Of a DNA stretch of 64,000 nt, positions 34,283-45,047 are shown piece after piece. The stretch comes from Laccaria trichodermophora (taxonomy: Eukaryota; Basidiomycota; Agaricomycetes; Agaricales; Hydnangiaceae). The position numbers were made by a program, and so were the translations under genes. The notes beneath the pieces were generated by a model. The model was given only the letters and a program-made list of their open reading frames with translations, searched no databases and was not told the DNA's origin. The stretch covers positions 247,611 through 311,610 of the forward strand of contig JACTVC010000010.1 in the NCBI GenBank assembly GCA_018417955.1, given 5' to 3'. Numbering within the stretch: position 1 is the stretch's first letter; every line of letters begins with the position of its first letter.

Positions 34283-35288
34283 CTAATTTCCAGCTGCAAT
34301 GGCTTGTTGTTGGGCAACAAAGGTAGTGGAAGCGGCGGGGCAGCCAACACCAGGACCTCTAAGGTTCTGGAGAGTGACGAGGGCTGCTTGAATGCGTGCT
34401 AACTTCGAGGCCTTCGAGTTGTCAGTGGGGAATGAAACTGCGACGCCTGGGTTATTGACGGCATGCCCAGCGGCTACGTTGGCACTCAGGGACTGTAGGA
34501 CCAGCTTAAGAACGGTTACACGGGGAATGCTTAAACTAATACTTACAACGATGAAGGAGTTGCGGTCAGGAGGGCAGGAGCATGGGATCTTGACGACTTG
34601 TCCAGCCGCGTTCTTGATTCCGTCACAGTCACCGGTCCCGGTGGGATTTAACCCTGCTTGGAGGCCAAATTGGGGGACTAGGTTGGGATCAACACCACTA
34701 GCGGGCGCAGGTGCTGGGGATGCTGGTGCTGATGCTGGTGACTCAGGTGCTGGTGCGGGAGACGCAGGTGCTGGCGCTGGTGCGGGTGACCCGGTATCAG
34801 GCCCAGCAGCGATGGCCTTCTGCTGAGCAAGGAAGGTAGTGGACGCAGCGGGACAACCAACACCGGGACCCCTGAGGTTCTGAAGGGTAACGATAGCCGT
34901 CTGGATACGTGCCAATTGCGAGGCCTTGGAGTTGTCGGTCGGGAATGACACCTTGACACTTGGATTGTTGACAACTTGTCCAGCAGCAACATTGCCGCTC
35001 AAGGACTGGTAATTGTTTCAGGGACCATTCAGGACGCTTGGAACCGAGACTCACCGCGATAAAGGAACCACGGTCAGGAGGACAGGAGCATGGGATTTTG
35101 ACGACTTGTCCAGCCGCATTTGTGATTCCATCACAATCACCAGTTCCGGTCGGATTGATTCCTGCTTGGAGACCAAACTGGGGTACCAGGTTGGGGTCGA
35201 CCCCGCGCCTGACCAGCTTAGCTGGTGCACCAGACACGGATGCAACAAGAAGAGAAGAGATAACGAAAGTAGCGCCGACGAACTTCAT
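34283..35288 (-). CDS. Secreted protein with tandemly duplicated 4-Cys domain
   Basis: Three exons (35288-35055, 35005-34547, 34492-34283) give 300 residues. A signal peptide (MKFVGATFVISSLLVASVSG) precedes a possible Lys-Arg-type processing site (LVRR) and domain 1, which starts GVDPNLVPQFGLQAG and contains CDG, CSCPPDR and GVGCPAAST. A linker of Pro/Ala/Ser repeats (about residues 150-180) leads to domain 2, a near copy. Each domain is interrupted by an intron at the same place (after SFIA/SFIV), so the duplication carried the intron with it. Similar small secreted proteins are widespread in Agaricomycetes without known function; effector or cell-wall roles are guesses. Confidence 0.85.
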
Positions 35289-35756
35289 TGCAGCAGGGTT
35301 AGGGAGTCAGAGAGGTTTACAAAAAATAAATGGGAGCGTCGAGCTGAAAGAATGTTGATGAATTGACGGTCCTGCGACTTGCGCTGGTCAGGAAAGAAAG
35401 AAAATCGACCTAGTCGAGAGGGAAGAAGAAAGAGAGGGGTGATGGAAGGGAAGCGGTGATCATCCTTAAGTTGTGAAGTTTTAAGCTTTCCTTGATTGTT
35501 CTGGAAGAAGCCGGCTTGCATGATAAGCCTGAAGGCGCCTAAGGCCTCAAGGCAACACTCTCAGGACCTCCGAAGTCCTCTTGACGACAACCAAAGGATC
35601 AAAGATAGAAAGATTGTCGTTGTATACACTCACTTATCATCGGGTTGCTAGTAACCAATTACGGTTGATACAATTCCAAACATCAATAAAATAATTCTCC
35701 ACAACATCCTCACCACCTGCGCTTGAGTATCATTTTCCAGTTGGAACAGATATAAT
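35289..35756. other. Intergenic region, C/T-rich promoter of the secreted protein
   Basis: No gene seen. Pyrimidine-rich tracts on the minus strand within 150 bp of the start codon are typical of highly expressed fungal promoters. Confidence 0.4.
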
Positions 35757-36284
35757 TTAAATCGCCTTCTTTCGTGGACTTGCGGTTTTTCGAGCAGGTC
35801 GCTTAACCCTCTTTCTTGGGGAGATATTCGAGTGCTCGAATGGAAGGGGCATAACCTCAGATGGGTGGACTCCGCAATCCTCTTGCACCTCTGAAGATTG
35901 CCCGGTATATTCCCAAGTGTCCAAGCTCCGAGTCTCTGACATCGGAGGAGGTGTATAAGGGTGGTATGCGAGCTTCTCAAAGTCGCGGGCAGCCTTTTTG
36001 GCTCGACGTTCCTCCGCTCGGTGCTTGGCGCATAGGGGATAGCTACTATCTTCAACCTCCTTCGCAGCAGGTTGTGGCTGTTGAACTCGGACCTCTTTTG
36101 TATGGGCGACGAGTCCAATGTAGGTTTGCTGATAATTACAGGAGCTCCTGGTCTGTGGCAGCCTGACTAGATCTCTGTTGTCGTATCGGGCCTCCTGGGC
36201 ATTCATGGCATTCACGGCGTCCCACAGCTCCTGGTTGAGACGCTCCATCTCGGCGATGTCATCGGAGACGTCGAAGTGTTGCAT
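35757..36284 (-). CDS. Hypothetical basic-tailed nuclear-type protein
   Basis: A single-exon ORF of 175 residues. The N-terminus is a probable helix (EMERLNQELWDAVNAMNAQE), a basic segment HRAEERRAKKAARDFEKLA lies near residue 90, and the C-terminus RKRVKRPARKTASPRKKA looks like a nuclear localisation signal. A TATA-like ATATAAATA sits about 140 bp upstream. Not recognised; the length and helix plus basic tail resemble small chromatin-associated or transposon-domesticated proteins, but no domain can be named. Confidence 0.5.
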   Translation of the reverse strand: MQHFDVSDDIAEMERLNQELWDAVNAMNAQEARYDNRDLVRLPQTRSSCNYQQTYIGLVAHTKEVRVQQPQPAAKEVEDSSYPLCAKHRAEERRAKKAARDFEKLAYHPYTPPPMSETRSLDTWEYTGQSSEVQEDCGVHPSEVMPLPFEHSNISPRKRVKRPARKTASPRKKAI

Positions 36285-36414
36285 TTATGAAAGAGCGGGG
36301 ATTATAGTGGCGTTGGTCAAGAAAAGGAAAGAAAGGATCGCGAGGTGAGTAAGGCTGAGTAAAGGAAATGGAGCAGCGAGAAGGGTTGGGTAAGTAAAGA
36401 AAGCGGAGGAGCGA

Positions 36415-36436
36415 GGATGGTTTATATTTATATTGG
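36415..36436 (-). promoter_or_regulatory. TATA-like element with adjacent CCAAT
   Basis: On the minus strand CCGACCAATATAAATATAAA lies about 140 bp upstream of the ATG at 36284, combining a CCAAT and a TATA-like core. Confidence 0.45.
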
Positions 36437-36877
36437 TCGGAAGACAATTGCATATGCATGGTGGCCCGTGGCTACTCAAGTGGCCGCGAGAAAGAGGGGA
36501 GGAGGCCACGGCACAGCGCCATCAGTGGCCACCGAAGAGTGGCCTATGCATCCCCAGCGCCTAGATCCTAGGTAGCATCGGCTAAAGGTCAATTGGATCT
36601 TATTGGTTGTGCCCATCTCACCATCGCAAGTGTGGAATATACCAGACACTCTATAATTTAACCAATCATTTAGCTAGCATTGACAAAATACACAGATCAA
36701 TTGGTACACGGAAAACTAAGACAACAGCGAAAAGAAGTAGATGGAACAGCAGTGGAAAAAGAGAAATATATATATGTAAAATGGCGGAAAGAAAAGATGA
36801 AGGGACCACAGAAACGATATAGATAGACAAACGGAATACAGTTCACTACAGAGGTGGATTGTGGCGTGCTTCGGCCA

Positions 36878-37165
36878 AAGCAGAATCGTCGCGGATTATA
36901 GAAGACTCAGAGGAGAGATCTCTGACGGCGGAAGCGGCGGTGATGGGAGGAGACACATAGATGATCAGCGTGAGTGACGGGAGGGGCAGGTCTGGCAGAA
37001 AAGCAGAATCGTCGCGAACTGCAGAAGACTGGGAGGGGAGGTCTCTGACGGCGGAAGCGGCGCTGGTAACGCTGATCATTCATGCGTCTCCTCCTACCGG
37101 TAGGAGGAGACGCATGGATGATCAGCGTGAGTGACGGGAGAGGCAGGTCTGGCAGAATGACGTGG
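36878..37165. repeat. Tandem repeat with embedded 56-bp palindrome
   Basis: AGCAGAATCGTCGCG with the following CTCTGACGGCGGAAGCGGCG recurs at 36879 and 37002 (period 123 bp), and GATCAGCGTGAGTGACGGGA recurs at about 36963 and 37120. Between them 37081-37116 is a perfect 36-bp palindrome centred on ACCGGT; with one mismatch it extends to 37071-37126. It could extrude as a cruciform. The intergenic region 36285-37544 otherwise shows no gene. Confidence 0.7.
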
Positions 37166-37544
37166 TCCACCAATGTTAAGCGTACAGCTCGGCATCGAAA
37201 TCTCAGCCAGGCCAAAGCGTCTTGGATAGACGCACAAAGGGAATCACAGACACCAAGGTTTGTAGGCGCCCAACTCTCTGTCGTTTAGAGCAGAGAGAAG
37301 GGAGAGGGCAAGGGAACGGCTGTCCTCGTTGTCAGCCGCTTTCATCTCACCCTCGTCGCCTAGAGGATTGGATATTGAACAAGGGAACGGTAGCGGTCGT
37401 TGGACCCACCGCTTTCATCTTGTCCGGTGACCAGTGGTGTTGGTTGGTGCTGTGAACCCCACCTAAGTATGATGGGCTGGCGAGCTTTCGAATCGCAAGC
37501 AATACCGTCGAATCTAGTGTGGCGAGCCAAGACACTGCGGGGTC

Positions 37545-40207
37545 CTAAGGCATTCCTAAGAAACGCAAAAGCGCGCCTACTACAGGTATGGCATCACAGA
37601 AACCACAGTTCGTGGTTTCCCTGTGCCATGAAGTCTTCCGATCGGGTTTATCAGAGGCTGCGGACTCCAGAGGGAAGTGGCCAGGCATGCGACGCTTCTT
37701 CTGTGGCTTAGCGTGCTGCGTGTCTGAATCCTGAGATGCCTTGAACCGTTTCGATTGATCCGGTCCATTCTCTAGCCCTTCTGCGTCCTCGTCGTCGTCG
37801 TCGCGCTTGCGTCTTTGCCCCGATCGATACAAAAAGGAACTAACGGGCGTCGGATCACAGACTCCTGAATAATATCGGAGTGCTGGCGGAGGTGTCGTCT
37901 GTAGAAAGTCTGTAAGTGTAGAAAGATGGAAAAAGAAAGTGGAAACTTACGGAGAAAGGGTTGTATTCAGAAATCGGGTAGAATTTCAGGGGGATTTCTG
38001 TGCGAGAGAGAGAAGGAAGTGGTCGAATGTCGCGTTCTAGCTTTGAAAAATTGGATAGTGTGGAAGACGCGAGACTATCTGGTGAAGTTGGTTCTTCTTG
38101 GGATGAGGGCTCCATGAAAGAACCATAATATCGACGTTTTTGCTGCAAAGGGTTATGTACTTCAGTGGACGAACTAGAGGGAAAATATAACTAACTCACA
38201 GCCTCCTGCACTTCGTAGTCTTGATTAATTTCAACCCACTTTGACCTCTTCGGTTGCTCCAAGGCGGACTGACGAATATCCTTAACGAAACGCGTTGCAC
38301 GTAAAGAGCTAATCATAGCAGCGCGGTTCGTGGAATTTCTCAGAGGCTCAGCACGCGCTCTCGGAGCTTGACGCCAGTATGCAGATTGGGTTGGTGCAGG
38401 CGGCAAGGATGTCGGTCTAGCAGACGGTGGTTGCGCAAACGCCTGGGATGTGTAGGGAATTCCCGGATCGCATTGCGAAACAACTGCTTGCGGCAACCAA
38501 CTGTTGCATCGGTCCATTATACTAGGTGTCGTCGGAAGCTCAGGGACCTTCAAAACAACGAAATTAGCTGCGATTCTGAGGCGTATCAAGTCACTCACAG
38601 TTCTGCGAAAAGGTGTTTCCTGCATGAACGTCGGTTCGCAATGGGGTGCATCTCGCTCGAATGTCGATCTGTTGTAAGGTGGATCTTGCACAAATGTCGG
38701 TGTTTGGCGCAAGGTTTGGGTTGGAGGATGGTGAGATACTGGAATAAAGCTCGGGGCTCGGGCCAATGGCGAGTCATAAATCTGTGCCGGGGTTTGGATA
38801 GACGCGGTCGGCGTAGTATAAAGAGGCATCCTGATCTCAGAGGGATGATGGAAGAGGGGTTCGTATGAGGGACCTTGATCATCGATGTCCATGACGATGT
38901 CTCCACCTGGACCGTCACTCTTCAGAATAACGTCGTCATCGCAGTCCATGGCACAGTGCCCATCCAAAACAACACTCTCCATGGCCGATTGTATATTTTG
39001 ATTGGGTGTTGAAGATGATGACTGATGATAATCAAAGTGGAATGACGACTGAGCTTGCGACGAGAAAAGGGGCTGCGAGGCACTAGATGAATGGGGGTGC
39101 TGTGTCGCCAAAGGAGCGCCAGGTAACGTGTCGAGAAATTGAGACAGGTCGAGCATAGGATTGGGGTTCGACTGCGTAAACGATGGCATCTGTCCCAATC
39201 TGACATTCACAGAAGATGGGATGGGTTGGCCCTGTGCCAAAGAGGGGGGCTCAGTGGGGGGAAATGACGCCGGAGAGTCGGACTGCAACTGCGCCAAAAG
39301 TTCGTTGTAATAGGCATCAAGCTCTGAAGACGTATAAGGTTGTGACACATATTCCTCCCAAGAGTCTGGTAGCTTGCCAAAATCTTGCAGAGGCACCTCG
39401 ACCGAGCTAGTTGGAAAATGTGAAGACGATGGGGGATGTTGCGCTAGAATATTTATCGCGTCAAGAAACTGGGAAAAGTCGGAGGGATCTGAATGCGTGG
39501 GTGGCACCTCAGGTAGAGTGGGTGTTTGTTCGCGTGCCTTGCCCTTGCCAGAGGTCGAAGCGTACGACTGGCTGGGGCGTTGCGCCTGGCGTTCACTGGA
39601 GGACGATGCATATGGCTGCTCGTGATACTGAGCTCGGGCTGCACTTGCAGCTGACCTTGACGCGTATCGTTGTGTTCGCTTGTTCTCTAGCGATGTCGAC
39701 CCCGATGGGAAAGGTGGCATCTGTAGATTGCTTGCAAGAGAATCTCCAGGCAGATGCTCCTGGCGACCTTCCTTAGTCTCAGGTTGGGTTGAGGCATTGT
39801 TTTGTGGTATCGCGCGTTCTGGTTGCCTAACAAAAAACTAAGATGTTAGCAATCGAGATGCCGTCAACAAAACTTCGCAGAACCCACCCTTTTGAGCCCG
39901 CCGCGTTGCTAGCTGCCGTCGTTTGCTGTTGACGCAACGATGTAGAAGGCGAGGGATCAATGGTCTGAGGAGCAACAGGAGGGGGTTGAATGGGAGGGTT
40001 GGCAGCAGCCGGAGAGGTGATAGAGGCAGCAATGGTCGCAGCAAGGGTTGAGGCCGCTCCAGTCGATGGAGCAGCTGGGGCTTTCTGCTTCGAAAATGCC
40101 CTTTTCTGTGCCGCTTGTGCGACCGCTGCAAGCTGCTTTCCGGCTTGCAAAGAATTCTTGTGTTTGTTTGAGGAAGAGCCTGCTTTAGAACCACCAGGAG
40201 GAACCAT
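37545..40207 (-). CDS. Large intrinsically disordered protein, function unknown
   Basis: Five exons (40207-39888, 39826-38599, 38547-38200, 38142-37951, 37898-37545) give 813 residues. The N-terminus is Ala/Lys-rich (KQLAAVAQAAQKRAFSKQK), the middle is Ser/Gln/Pro-rich with repeated short patterns (QPYASSSSERQAQRPSQSYA), an acidic patch MDCDDDVILKSDG follows, and the C-terminal region has KRRKR-like signals (RSGQRRKRDDDDED, KPQKKRRMPG). No folded catalytic domain is visible. Such composition suggests a nuclear regulator or scaffold, as inference only. The 51-bp intron 2 keeps frame, so retention would add 17 residues. A TATA-like ATATATT lies about 125 bp upstream. Confidence 0.75.
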
Positions 40208-41683
40208 TTTGAAGGTAAATATATGTATGTAGTCTGTGAAAGAACCGGTGTCGATGCGTCGCTAAGGATTGCTTTGAGGCAGTCTATAGAGGGCGGGTTA
40301 TTATTGGGAAGATAAGGTCTCCGTGAAATATATAAGTACCCAGCAGTGTGCCCGCCTTGACATCAGAGCCACTCTCGCGTTGACCGGGGTTGCTGTGTTC
40401 TTGATGCAACTTGTCCGCTCGCGTTGACTTTCCTATTGTAGTAGCTGCCCACCTCGAGGCCCAGTCCGATGACTTTGTGTAACCGTCGCTAGCATTTTCC
40501 GGTAATGTTGTTCGACGATTTGAAATAAGAATTCAAGTACAATGGCTTATCGTGTCCGAGGACAATTCAAGACGATTGGAAATGTGAATGTTGTGACAAT
40601 TTCCTATTTAGGTCAATGATCCACGACTTGAGGGCCAGTCATCTCGCGTCACTGTCATCCTGATCAACAGCCTCACGAAAACCCTCCTGAATGGTAGGAA
40701 TGCGGGAGCTCATTAGTCTTGTTTTGGTCTCATCTATGATATAGCGTTTCATATACCCTCAGGCTTCAGCCTATGAAAGACATGGCTTGGAAGTTGGATC
40801 GTCATCGATTTGGTAGTTTGGCTCCTCAGTCAACGTAACTTCCACCTATCCCTCACGCATTTTCTGCAGCTGCCATCTGCTGCCATTGACGTCGCGAGAG
40901 TGCTATGTATTCCAAAACTGGTCGACCTCATTCACTCACTCAAATCCCCTGGTGAATAGTACCAACTAGTCGCGGCTATTGGATCTTCATGTACGCAGCA
41001 GGAAAACTCTTTCTCTCGCCAATCCCTTACCAGCTCCGGCAGTTCATCTACGCCAGACGGTGCACATGCGTTCACGACGCAAGTGGGCTTGATCATGATC
41101 TTCCTTCCCCGGGACAATCTCGTTTCCCACAACTGGCGTCGCTTTTACCCCCATAAGGTTGCACAACTCCCAAGCTACTTTTCTGGTATCTCGCGCCCGC
41201 CAAAATCGTTGGCCCCCGGCCCAATTCACGGCGTAGCAAATCAACATGCACAGGCTGCCGCTCTTTCAAAAAGAGGCATATCCCCCATCGGCCATAGATT
41301 CTAGTCCCAACCGTCATCAGTCTAGGCTCCTCGTCGACTGCCGTAATCCCTCTGGACAGTATCAGTGCATCCGTCGACTTTCCTTTCTACCTACTACCCT
41401 GAGTGCACATGCGATAATTCAGACGGTATAAATGTTCATCACGGTCTGAGCTGGAATCGCTGGAGTTGAAATGTAGACAGCCAACGGGTTTCGACGCCAG
41501 CAAGATAAAGCTATACACAGGTTCGAAGTTTTCCAGGGATACCGCACAACGACCACACGAAATCCATCAAATTTGCATCCGATCATTCGCAATCTGTGTC
41601 ACTCTAAAAGGCACAAATCTCGGGCCCCGTCACTTTCCGCCTTCAAAGCAGTCTTTCCAAGTTTTTCCGCTTTCTCAACACCG
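40208..41683. other. 1.5 kb intergenic region
   Basis: No gene recognised. From about 41,400 the sequence begins to resemble the 43,390-43,710 stretch upstream of the paralogous membrane-protein gene, so the promoter was duplicated with the gene. Confidence 0.45.
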
Positions 41684-42938
41684 ATGCCAGCAGTGGGTCT
41701 GGTCCTGTTTTTCTTCTTGGTAAACGTTCTGGGACAATTTGGGTTGGCCGTCCTTGTTAACCGGACCATCGATGATTACTTTGGCGATCCGATTACTGGC
41801 ACATTTCCAACCTATTCTCCTGCAGGTTTATGGCAGCAGGGCAATGGTTGTTCAGGGTGTACGGTCCGGCCAAATAGCTCATTAGCGTTTGACGGTACAT
41901 GGCATGATACTACTTATTACATCGGTAACGGTACGCGCTCTGTGTCAGTCAATTTTACAGGTACGGATTTTTCTCCCACCTATGATGCTTGTTCTGATGA
42001 CCTTCAACATAGGTTCCGCCGTTTACGCCTTCTTTATCACTGCACCAATAATTCCAGGTTCCCTTAGTTCGAACCACGAAACTCATCTTAACATTACGCT
42101 CGACGGGATTCTCAGCGGCAGTTATGATTCGATTCCTAGCGGAAGTAACTACGGTTACAACCAGCTAGTGTACGGCAATGCAAGTTTAAACTATGGAAAT
42201 CACACATTGGTGATATGGAGCGGAGGACCCAAGCGTTCCGTCTTGGAATTCGATTATGTTATGTATACGTGAGTCTCCTTGAATTCCAGCGGATATGCAC
42301 TCAAATTTGGCCATAGCACTGACGACGGGACAACAGCATCCTCTACAGGGTCAACTTCTGCTACCTCAGCAACAGCCGTCACGAACTCATCCTCTACCGT
42401 CACCCCTGGAGCCATCGCAGGCGGTGTTGTTGGCGGAATTGTGATGATTGCGATCATCATGCTCCTTATATGTTCCTATTACAATCGTGACCGTCGCCGC
42501 ACGACCGCCATTGCCAACGAAGCAAAGAACCAGGAGGCTGCCGCAGGTCCTCAGACTCTCAGAGCTTTCATGCCTACAACCAGTGAAATCAATCCCTTTG
42601 TGGTTCCCTCAAATCCAACCTTCTTTCACGGGAGTTCAAAAGAAAAACAACCATTGCGAAACCCAAATACTGCACCAACAACGGAAGCAGAGTTAACCAG
42701 ACGAATACAAGAGCTTCAGCAGGAAATGAATGTACTCCAACCGCGGGATTCACTCTCTTTACAGCGTCCTTCATCGAGCAGGGAGGGGGCGGATGATTGG
42801 AGGTCGAACCTGGAGGTGCTGTGCGCAGAGGTCAGAAGGTTGAGACTTTTGATGCTCTTGCAACCTCCGCCAGAGCAACCCCCAGAGTACGTTCACAGTG
42901 TTAGCGACGAAGTAACGTCATTGGGTGGGCCGGCATGA
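41684..42938 (+). CDS. Single-pass membrane protein, tandem copy 1
   Basis: Three exons (41684-41960, 42013-42268, 42317-42938) give 384 residues. A signal peptide (MPAVGLVLFFFLVNVLGQFG) leads a 150-residue ectodomain with WQQGNGCSGCTVRP, FDGTWHDTTYYIG and many N-glycosylation sequons. A Ser/Thr-rich stalk, a Gly-rich transmembrane helix (AIAGGVVGGIVMIAIIMLLI, about 210-232) and a basic stop-transfer (NRDRRR) follow. The cytoplasmic tail has a coiled-coil-like segment RRIQELQQEMNVLQ. The layout recalls fungal cell-wall sensor-like type I receptors, but no named ectodomain is identified. Neighbour at 43,711 is its paralogue. Confidence 0.82.
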
Positions 42939-43710
42939 GATTCTAGCGAGTGACCACAGACCACACTCACTATTTACCGTCCTCTGAACATGTACTATAC
43001 TTACGTGACTCGCTTTTAGCATCTGTCACCGCTGAAGAACAAGTAAAAAATCGCCACCTGCTACGCTGTGTTGTCAGCTGATTGCACACGATGTGTCTTT
43101 CACGTTACTTTCACACTAAATGTCCATCGTAACCCCTCTTACACACCAGCAAACCCTAGGTAGTCGTCGCGCCGTCTGGACAAGTGTCCCTCGAGATCAA
43201 GCAGCTTAGTAGGACGCCTTTCCTTCAAGTTCTGCAACAACATCACGCAGACGCTAATCGTCCTACACATCAAACTGCGTATGCTAGACGTGCGACTCGG
43301 AAAGACCAGCATCTTTGGATTCTATTTCACATACACACGGCGGATATTTGCCACCTCCTGCCTGCATTCTTTCCGGAATCTACATGCATGCACTGTGCGA
43401 TAAAGGTATGTGCACTCATTAGAGTCTGGGTTGGAATTTTTCCAGTTGAATGAGACAGACAGGACTGAGCTCAACGACTTGAGTTCTTCCACCACTTCCG
43501 CTACATATGTAGACGTAACGACCACATGAATCCTTCCATCACTTCGAACTCCATTTTCTCCGGGCGATATGAATCCCATCAGATCCCATCATCGAGCTCC
43601 GGACTCTATACAATCAATCAAACACCTGCTTCTTCACTGCGTCAACTTCGCAATTTGAGCCAACCCTTCCCACAGTCCTTGCCATCGCTTTCTATACATC
43701 GCCGCCAGCG
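42939..43710. other. Spacer between tandem paralogues
   Basis: The 3-prime flank carries GCGAGTGACC and ACTCACTATTTACC (42,945-43,020), a segment that recurs at about 45,930. The right half is a diverged copy of the upstream region of gene copy 1. Confidence 0.5.
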
Positions 43711-45047
43711 ATGGCTCTGGTCTTGCTGTTCCTCTTGCTCAACATTCTGGGGCAATTCGGGTTGGCCGCCCTGGTTAATCAGACCATCGATGATTACTTT
43801 GGCGATCCAATTTCTGGCACATTTCCAATCTATTCCCCTGCAAATCTGTGGCAGCAGGGAAATGGTTGTACCACATGTTTAGTTCGGCCAGATATCTCGA
43901 TACCTTTTGACGGAACATGGCATGATTCCACTTTTCTCATCGGAGGCGCTACACGTTCTGTATCAGTCACTTTCACAGGTAAGTTTTTCTTTTTGTCGAT
44001 GTTGTTTTCTTATATCTTAGGATACAGGCTCTGCTGTTTACGCCTTCTTTATCACCGCACCAATAATTTCAGGTGTCGATAGTTCGCTCATTGAAACCCA
44101 CCTCAATATTACACTCGACGGGAATCTCAGTGGCAATTTTGATTCTATCCCTAGCGGAAGTAACTACGGTTATAACCAGCTAGTGTACGGCAATGCAAGT
44201 TTAAACTACGGAAAACACACGTTGGTGATATCCAGCGGAGGCCCAAACCGTTCTATCCTGGAGTTCGACTATGTTATCTACACGTGCGTTTCCCTGAATT
44301 CCAGTGGATACACACTCTAACTTCTGAGAAAATAGCACTGACGATGGAACAACGTCATCCCTTACAGGCCCAGTTGGGTCACCGACTGGGACATCGACAA
44401 AGTCCTCAAACCCATCCTCTGCTACCTCATCACACACGGCTGTACTTCCCGACGTGACATCATCCTCTACTGCAGCTCATCATCCTGGCCCGATCGCAGC
44501 TATCGTAGGGGGCGTTCTTGGCGGGGTCGCTATCATTGCGCTCCTCATCATCATCATCTATTTCTACTTCTATCGTAACCGTGACCGCTCGACCGCCCAC
44601 GAGGTCGAGACAACGGATCAGGCCATTCCTGCAGGCCTTCTGACCCCCAGGACTTTGATGGTCACACCCGCTGAAATAGACCCCTTCATCATCCCACCGA
44701 GCCAAGCCTCTTTTTACGGAAGTGCAGAAAAACAACAATTGCGTCATGCCCCAAGCTTTACCCGAACAACGGTTAGCCCTCCCCAAGTGGAGCTGGGTAG
44801 ACGAATGCAGGAGCTACAGCGAGAAATGGCCTTGCTACAGTCACAAAACGCATCCTCCTCACAGCACCTTCCGTCGAGAATTGAGGAAGGGGATGATTGG
44901 AGGTCGAATGTTGAGCTGCTTCGTGCTGAGGTTGAAAGGTTGAGGCTTGTGATGCACTCGTCGCAAGGTTTGACAGATAGGCCCCCACCAGACTACGCTT
45001 ATAGCTTTAGGGACGAAACTACGTCGTCGGGGGGTATGTCATCATAA
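43711..45047 (+). CDS. Single-pass membrane protein, tandem copy 2
   Basis: Three exons (43711-43978, 44028-44283, 44336-45047) give 411 residues with the same plan as copy 1: signal peptide, ectodomain with LWQQGNGCTTCLVRPDIS and FDGTWHDSTFLIG, longer Ser/Thr stalk, transmembrane helix (IVGGVLGGVAIIALLIIIIY) and tail with RRMQELQREMALLQ. Exon 2 is 256 nt in both copies and intron phases match. The acceptor of intron 1 has moved six bases (TTAGGATACAG), with frame kept. Ectodomains are more alike than stalks, consistent with constraint on ligand binding and drift in the stalk. Confidence 0.82.

Noticed and set aside
34392..34826. Gly/Ala/Asp-rich plus-strand ORF
   Set aside because: Antisense of the Pro/Ala linker in the secreted protein.
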